From a virus: a stretch of 35,588 nucleotides of DNA. The stretch is taken from positions 1 through 35,588 of IMG/VR virus record IMGVR_UViG_3300017735_000039; one strand, written 5' to 3'. The translations under genes and the position numbers were made by a program. This document shows, piece after piece, positions 18,998-27,900 of the stretch. Below the pieces are notes generated by a model. The model saw nothing but the letters and a program-made list of their open reading frames with translations. It was not told the DNA's origin and did not search any database. How positions within the stretch are numbered: position 1 is the first letter of the stretch; every line of letters begins with the position of its first letter.

Positions 18998-21900
18998 TAG
19001 AAACCCTCCGTTCCAAATCCACCGCCGCTGAACCCACTGCCCCCTGCAAAGCCCAGCTTAGATGCAGACTTCTTGTTGCCACTGCCAGCTTCTCCAGCGA
19101 TGCTGTCAACAACATCCTCTTTGAAACCACGTATGCCACCAGCAATCGGGATACGGCCTATGACTGATCGTACTGCTTCTCTTCGGCGTGCCGCCTTGTC
19201 GTCAAAGGCACCCATTGGGCCTGCTACAAATACGTCGTAAGCATCTTCTGCTGTACCTACGGCTGGGCCAAAGATGGCACCCGCTGTTCTGACAAAGCCG
19301 AACTTACCGTTGTCTGCCTGCTCTGCTGTATTGTAGAGAAGCTCACCGAATAGACCCAGACCACCAATAGCCATCATACCTTCTAGGTAGTTACCCATTA
19401 TCTGATCGTTGTCACTGCCTTCTTCGAGACCGAACATGCTCTCAGCCATTGTACCTAGTGGGCTATTGGTCAGCTTACGTTTACGTAGCTCACGACTTTC
19501 GTTGTCTTCACCACCACGAGACTGGACAATATCTTTAATGCCCGCAGAAGCGTAACCCATGCCAACACCAGCAGTCGCCAAGTACATCGCAGGGTAAGGA
19601 TTACCCTGAATTGCCTCGTTGTATACATGCTTTGACATACGAGCCATCATCAACTGGAAGCTCTTCAACTGGAAGAACATAGAACCCCACGGGGTTTGCG
19701 CCCACGTAGGTATGTCATTCGGATTAGGTGTGAAGATAGCCTCGTTAGTGAAACGCATTAGTGCATAACGCAACTGCTTGTTAGACATAAGGTCAGTGTC
19801 ACGTATATCATTTAACACTGGTGCATCGAAGGAAAGGAAGTCTGTACTGGCGTTCTCTCCAGTCATACCGTAACGCTTCAAGAAACGCTCAGATGCCTTG
19901 AACGACTTACTACCTTGCTTGCCTGCTGACGCTAGTCTTCGGGCTTTAGCTATCTCAGACTTAAACGCCTCGAACCCTACAAGACCAGCAATCTCACGTT
20001 GCATGTTTGTCCAAGGTGTAAGAAGAGTAAAGTTAAAGAAGCTGTTCTGTACCTTTTGAGAGCCTTCCCCTGCCATCTGCACCATTCTATCGTGCATCAA
20101 GTTCTCTACACCAACGCCGATATTCTTTGCGGCGGCGCGATAAGATGGGTCAACACTATACCATTGCTTCTGAGCCTTTAAGAACGCACCCATGTTTCCT
20201 GAACGGACGAGCGGTAACGCTACGTCGCCAAGTGAGGTGAGAGTTGTAAAGGCCAACAACGAGATTGAGTTAAAGGCTTTCACGTTTCGTGAAACTAAGT
20301 AAGGCACTTTAGCATCTGAGAACTTAACAAGAGGACGCTTGTTCATAATGTCCGTCATGTTCTCTGCGAGCTTCTTAGCACTCTCAGGCATATTGCCATC
20401 AGGGTAATCCTTCATGGCATTGACTATGCTATCAACCCTTACACGAAGATTAGGGTCAGCTTGGTCAGGAGCCTCGAACTTAGACAAGATAAGGTTACGT
20501 GCGCCTTCCACGCTCTTGTCTTCTTGGATCATAAACTTTGCTTCTTCAAGCATCTGCTTAATGTTAGCATGGTTGTCTTTAAGTGCTGGCACAACCAACT
20601 GTTCGATAGGTGCTTCTTCCTGATACTGTCTGTACTTGTAGACAACCTTCTTGTTTGACATCAGAGTTTTGACAGCACCATCCACGCCTTGAGTGGCAGT
20701 GGTTATGTATGATGAGAAGCCATGACCCGCCGCACCAAACTGTTTTGTTAGTGCAACCTTCCTTGTAGTTCTGTCAAAGTAAGAAGCAATCAAACCATCT
20801 AAGTCGTTTACCAGAAACTCTTCCATGAAGTCGTACTGGCCTGGCTCTAGGTTGATAACCCTGTTGTAGAACGGATCGCCAACAGCCCGACGTAGAACGT
20901 CGTCACCATATGTCTCGCCGTCAGTATCCAACAACGTGTTGATAAACTCTTCAGATTTTCTGTTAGCCGCAGACGGGTCTAACGGAACATCCTCGAAGTC
21001 CATCTTCCTGCTTTCATCAAAGAAGTATTGAGCAAATGCGGCCTTCGCCTTCTTCGGATTGGAACGCATAAGTTCTATATCCCACTGCTGTGGTACATAG
21101 AAGTCTCCACTACTACGACGGCTATCACCAACTGGAAGGCCAGCTTCAAGCATACGCTCTCGCTCACTTTCAAAAGCTGAGATGATCTGTCTAGCCACGC
21201 CTTGCTCTTGATTATTTAGTTCACGTACAGCCATCTCACCTCTACGTATAGCACCAAGTATTCTTTGGTGAGACTGAGGTGAACTCTCTAGGTCTGCTTT
21301 GCCAGTGAACTTGTTAGGTAAGAAAGACATTGAACGTCTTGCCCAACGCTTTGCCCAGCCACTATTGTCGGGCAGGCTTTTTAGTGCGTTATAAATTGGC
21401 AGAACTTTATCGCTCAAGTCTACGTCGTGCCTCTCGTAAAGGCCTGTACCATTTTCAGGTTTGATAAAGTCACCCATCCAACTAGCACCCATCTCACGTA
21501 GACGTTGGCTGTTCTCACGGAAGTAACTGAAGACTGATGAGTTCTTGCGAACTGTGTCAATGTCTTCTGCGCTTGGGGCTTCCTTGCGTATCATCCTACG
21601 TAATGGCTTTACTAGGTCTGGCACGCCAGCCTCTTGCATCTTACGTGCAACGCCAACCATGTCATCGACACCAATGGTTCTCTGTTTCATAGCCATGCTG
21701 GACAAGACTTCACCACCTACTCCAACTGTGCCTGGCTGACCAAGTACGCTGTAGTACATGCCGCGTCTGTCGCTGTCGAATACGTCGGCGTTTACGTGCT
21801 TCATGTGGTTAGGATTGAACGTCACTACTTCACGTAGCTTCTCACCAAAGCCAACGTCGGCAATAATGCCTTCGTATCCTTCGGACTTTAGGAACTGAGA

Positions 21901-24900
21901 TAGTTTCTTACGACCCATTAAATCTTCTTCGTGCGTTCTGGTTTGAACAGAACGAGCGTTAGGGTCAGTCATCTCAGACGATAAGCGAGAATAAAACACA
22001 TCACCTGACATGCCGTCGCCTTGCTGAATTAACTCTGCTAAAGCACGATGGCTATCTCCTGAGATGTACCCACCGTTTTGCGCGGAAGCTAACATGTGAG
22101 AGATATCGCTTTTGTCTCCAGTACCATATTGGAACATTGTGTCACTGGTGAAACGGTAGTGCTTCTTTGTTCTTACGAACATTGGGATAACGCCACCCAT
22201 AGACTTGTTACCTGTAAGTCTTGCGAAGGCTTCCTTAGTCGCTTCAAGACGTGCAGTGTAGTCTGCTATACGTGATGCACCTAGCTCGTCGTCTCCAGCC
22301 TTCCAGCTTTCTTCTTCTAGGAACCTTTGCTCTTCATCCATTTTTGATATGAGTGCTTCGGCATCCGCTTTCTTGTCACCTTCTAACTTCTCTACGACGT
22401 TTCTATAAGCGTCCATTCTAGTGCCATCGGCATAGCCTTCGGCGTACTGAGGATTGTTAGTGGTGTAAGTGCCTTCACCGTACATGCCATCTTCTGATGG
22501 ACGTATATAAGCATCAGGGTTTCTGGCTCTATTGAACTCATCAATGACAGGAGTGCCGTGATACATAACGTGATCAGCAATGTTCTCATCAGGGTCAAGT
22601 CCAAGGAACTCTCTTAGTAGTAGCTCCTTCTCTCTACCCAAACTCTTAACAATATCTTTACCGTAAGCTGGTGCTAGTGATGCACTAACTGTTGGGTACT
22701 GATAAGTGTTCACAGCATTTTTGATTGGTGTTGATGTACGCTTCTTAGCAAACATGTCGCCATGATATGTCATCTGACGATACATCTGCTTCATTGACTT
22801 ACGACCTATCATACCGTTTAGTACATAAGCAGTGAACTCATAAAGCCTGTCAGCAAGTTGACTTAAATATCCTTTAACAGTTAAGTCAGCCATACCGCCA
22901 TCGCCATAACGGACATTAAAGATATCTCCTTTAGCCACTCGTTCTGCCATCCACTGACCCCAGCTTTCGACAAACCATTCTTCTGCTACGTCGCTGTCTT
23001 TGTATCCGTCCACCTTTCCGTACAACTCCTTTATCTTTAGAGCGGCAGGGTCGTTCTTGTCCATTGCTTCCTTGAAGCCTTGTAACATGTGGTCTCTGTC
23101 GATATCTTCAAATGTCGAACGACTAATCATGTGTCCGATTTCGTGCATCATATCTACAGGGTCAGCATTACCTTCGTTAATACCAATAGCAAAGGTACGC
23201 ATCTGTTTGCGAAGAGAGTTAAATGGCGCACCATTTAGTCGGGCAGTCTCAGCGAAAGCCGCTTTAGTCCCAGATGGAGCTACCTCTCCAGATAACTTAT
23301 AAAGGTCTTGGACACTCATAAACGTAGTGTTGTTCTCAACCAAGTCGGTAGCTGTGCGCCCCATTAGGTTAAGCATACGATAAAGCATTGTTCGAGAAGT
23401 GTACTCAACCTTCTTGTTACGGTGAGTAATCTTACCAAGAACCTCTTTGATAGTGGCAGGCGCATCACCTGGCACACCGTTCATGGCATCTACTGTGCTA
23501 CGTTGTTTGGTCTCGATGTCCAGCGCACGACCAACTATACTAGACTTTACCTTAATAGGGTTCTCAGTCTTGTTAGCTAAGTAGCTGATAGCTGTCTGTG
23601 CTTTGTCCCACTCGCCAGTCACCATTGCTTCGTCGTAGACTTTGCGTGCATCTGGGACAGACTTGATAGACCTTAGTGCCTCAAGCTCTGCATCGTTAAG
23701 CTCGTTGAAAGGCTTAGTGTAAGGGCCAGCCTGCATACGAGTGTAGACTTCTTGCTTCATCTCTATTACTTCTGGTGTGTTAGAACCAACCGCTCTGATT
23801 TTTTCCAGAAGCTCATTAGTGCTTATCGTCTTTGGAGAAGCATTAACTACTGGGTCTACAACATCCACTTCAGCAGAACCAAACACTTCGTCTTGTGCTT
23901 TCATTATGCTTTCTAGCAATGTCTTAGCCAGACGCTCGTTCTTTTTACTGACAGCCTTTGCGTATCTCTTGGCCTTCATGTTGCCTGCCTTGTATACGCG
24001 ACCAGTCTTATCAATGTTCGGAGCAACGGAGCCTGTCTTGTTGAAGTTACGGTTGAACATATTAACGAACTCGTCGAGGCCACCGTCCAGAGCTACGATC
24101 ATATCGTTTGCCTGCTGTACTAAGTATGCTTCAAGAACTTCGTCTGCTCCCTTACGTCCCATCATCTGCTGAATGATGTCAGCATCACGTTCAAACATAC
24201 TCTCCAGTGAACCACTAGTTGTGCCAAAGTCTGCTGGTGTCATAAACGCCATAGCCTCATCTGGCACTGACAAGATGTCACCACCTTCTTGAGTTTCTAT
24301 TAGTCGTTGCAGTTCAGCAGAGCGAGCCGCTTCAGTCATATCTGACTTGTCAAAGTTATCCAATGCCCCGACTAGACGTTCGTCTTGAAGGGTTCTCATT
24401 GTCTTGAATGACTGTGACAACATACGACCACGAGCGATACGTGCGTCCATGTACGCAAAAGGCTTAACAGTCTTCCCGTTAGGAAGACGTATCTCTGGCT
24501 TGTTAGCATAAGCTGGTCGGCCTTTGCTATCATAACTATCTAATGCAGTTACACGTTTGCCACCTTCAATGATATTACCACTGGCATCCTTACGGTTTCT
24601 GTGTGTCTTCTCACCTGGCTTACCACCATACATACCGTATATACGCCGTGATGTTCTCTCCAGAATATCAGCAAGTATTGATGCGTCATGTCCAGCCGCG
24701 CCGCCCATACGTAGTGCTTCTTCAAGCTCTACTTGCATAGCACGCAAGTCGTTAAGCTGTTGTGCCGCCAGTCTTACTGGAGCGTCGGAACCATTACTAT
24801 TCACTTTGGCTAGTAGGTGTTCAAACTGATTATGGATTGGACGACCAGCGGATACAGAACCATCTGCAATCTTAGGGTCAGGCATAATACGGTCAAACAA

Positions 24901-27900
24901 CTCAACCATCTGTGGATCAAGCTGATCATCAAGGCCAAGTATACGACGAACAAGAGCTTCCGCTTTTCTTCCCACATCCATGAAGAGCCTGCTCAACAAG
25001 CTACCAGTAGAACCCTTACGAGTATTGGCTACGTAGATGGCAAACTGGTTAGCAAAGAACTCAGATGGGCTTCGTATCTCAGCGTCGGTAGAGATGCCTG
25101 GAAGTCTTTTCTTTAGGGCGGCAATGTCTGCGCCGTCAGAGCCGACGTAGCCACGAGCTATTGTCCAGAACTCCATGCGTTCAGCAGGGGTCATCATATT
25201 CTGGTAAGCCCAGTGTCCCATCTCATGTGCAAAGTTCAGAGCATCTGGTTGCTGTGATGAAGTACCAATTACAATCTGGTTGTTCTGGTCTTCAGCAAAT
25301 CTTCCTGGCTGGTGGTATCCATAGGTCTTGTCGCCTTTGTCAAACACAGGCATAGCGTCTGAGCCTTGGCGGTTTGGAGAACCAGATATCATGTTGAAGA
25401 TGCTAAGTATCTCGCCTTTCTCTGCGGCGTTCATACCAGCTATCTGCTGAGACAAATTCTTATAAGACTTCTGCCTAGTCTGGTTTGGTAGCTTAACACC
25501 GTTCGGAGCAAACTTTGCCAAAGCATCATACATGGTCTGCAAAGACTTAACTTGGAAGTCATAGTCTTCAATGCTCTTGAAGCTAGACCATTCAATGTCT
25601 TCAACGTCAGCTATGTATCTAGCCAACTTACCAACTGTGTCCATGTTACCAGTGCGGATTGGCTCTGGCATTAAAGACATAAGTGCTTCTGTGGCGTTGT
25701 CTTGGTTAAGAGGCATGTTGTCTAGTTCATTGATATGGACTGGACGATTAGCCCTAGCTCTTGGTGAGGTAGGAAGGTTTGCTGTTGCGTCAGGTATTAC
25801 TGGCTCTGTTCTACCAGCTTGTGCGCCAGTCAACCTGTTGCCACCAAAGGACTGGAACTCGTCATCTGGGTTCAAAGGTCGGAAAGACTTACGAGCATGT
25901 ACTGTACCAGAGCGTGTGTTGTCACCCCTTGGGTTCATCATGTCTACGTCGCCCATAACGTACTGGTCTGGACGCAGGCCTGCTGTGATTTCAGAAGAAC
26001 TGTTCTGTACTTTGCCACCCTTTAGAGGGTTTACATTTAGTACCCTTGTTCCCTTTGCTGTACCGTAATCTTTGTGCTTCGGGTCTGTCACTTGTAGCGC
26101 AAGTGTCTTGCCTTGAGACATCTGGTCTTGTGTGATTACGTCTGCAACTGGGCGACCTTCAGTGGCGTTAGCCATTGGGTCTTCGGAAGCTGTTGTAGCT
26201 GGAACATCTTCAACGGCATCGTACCTTTGTGTGTGATGATAATCAGGTATAGTGACAGGGCTTGGTGCTTCAGCAATCTCTTGTGCCACACCTTTCCCAT
26301 CTAACATTTGGTCAAGCTCTTTCTTCGCAGACTTAGCCACCAACTGCATAGCTTCGTTACGAGTAGATGCTTTTACCGATACAACGCTTTCGCCATTACG
26401 ACGAATGACTTGGTATGAACCATCTTCAAACTTCTTGATGGTTCCCAGATTGCGACCATCCACAAAGAAGTTGTGAGTGTTGTCACTTACTGTCTGGTAC
26501 TGAACGTCCTTACTCATGTTGTAAGCACGCTTGCCAATCTGAACTATGTTAGGATTAGGCTCGCCCTTTGGTCGTGTATCTGGCTTAGTAGCTTGTATCT
26601 TCTGCTCTGCATCAGCTTGAATTTCCATGACTGACTGACGCACTTCTTGAGGTGCCATGTCGCCTTTGTTCTCATGTAAGTATTCAATCTTAGATGCTTG
26701 CTCTTGGTACGCAATGTTAGCAAGGTCTTCTTGGTTTGCGTAATACTCAGCACGGATTTGATCTTCGTCGGTGAACGTGTGGTTGAATACATCTTCCATC
26801 TCCTGAAGCATTTCACTTTCAGGAACCTGTTCGTTTGACGCTATGTCTTGCTTGTTACGATAATCAGCACGAGCCGCTCTCTTAATACTAGCCAGTGTTT
26901 TGACAGCCGCCTTCGCATCGTCGCTCTTAATAAGTTGACGCTCACGAGGAGACATGCCCTCAAGCATTTCATTCAACTTCTTATTAAGTCGGGCTATCTC
27001 TTTCTTTAGTCCGAGTGATTTCTGAGCATCCTGTTTAGCTTCAGCTTTACGTAGTTCTTTGATAGCACCAGACTTACGTGCCTGAACATCAAAGTACCTA
27101 CGGATAGGTTTAGCTCTGTCAGTCTCAACTCTATTGGCAACTACTGTACCCTTATCACTGGTGACAAGTGGCTTATAATCTTCACGTAGCTTGAGCAAAA
27201 CATCTTCGTAATTATCAGTAGATGTGAGTTCACTTAGATTGCGAGAAACACGCATGGCTTCGTTCATACGTTCCTGTGCCGCGTCGAGCTTCTCGTTTGC
27301 CTTTGGTATCTTCTTCTGGAAATCATCGTCTGACCCAGCTTCAATCTTGGCGATATTGTCTTGCGCCCTTTGAACTGCGTTACGAGCCTTGTTCATTTCT
27401 GACATAGCCGCTTCGTAATCGCGTGGGTCTTTACGACTTTGACCACTGTCTTTAGCTTCTTCAGCCGCATCAATACTACGCTGTCTTACAACAGGGTCTT
27501 GTGCGCCAGCCATAGACTTATTGCGTTCAATCATCGCCTCTTCATTAAGACGACGTGAGCTTTCAGCTTGGTCGTAGATGTATAGCTTGCCATCACGAAC
27601 AGTCGATATCTTGGTAAACGTGCCACCGTGATATTCGTTGCCGCTCGCAGGGTCTAGGCTTTGAAGCATCTTTTGGATTGAGCCTATCTGACGAGAACCT
27701 AGTTCTTTGCCAGAGCCAGCCTTGCCAGTACCCATCGTTACGTTCTGAAGGTTACGCTGTATGCGACCAATATGATCACCGTGTCCATCAAGGATTTGGT
27801 CTTCATTCAAATCCATTGGGCGTGTTGTACGTGTGGCTGACTGCTTGGCATCAAAGAATTTACCGTTAGCATCCATAGACTTGTAAGCCTGTGCTTGGAT

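Noticed and set aside
23777-26068. Long plus-strand open frames opposite the giant gene (for example 23777-24172 and 25571-26068)
   Set aside because: They have no ribosome-binding sites or domain signals and mirror a strongly coding minus strand.
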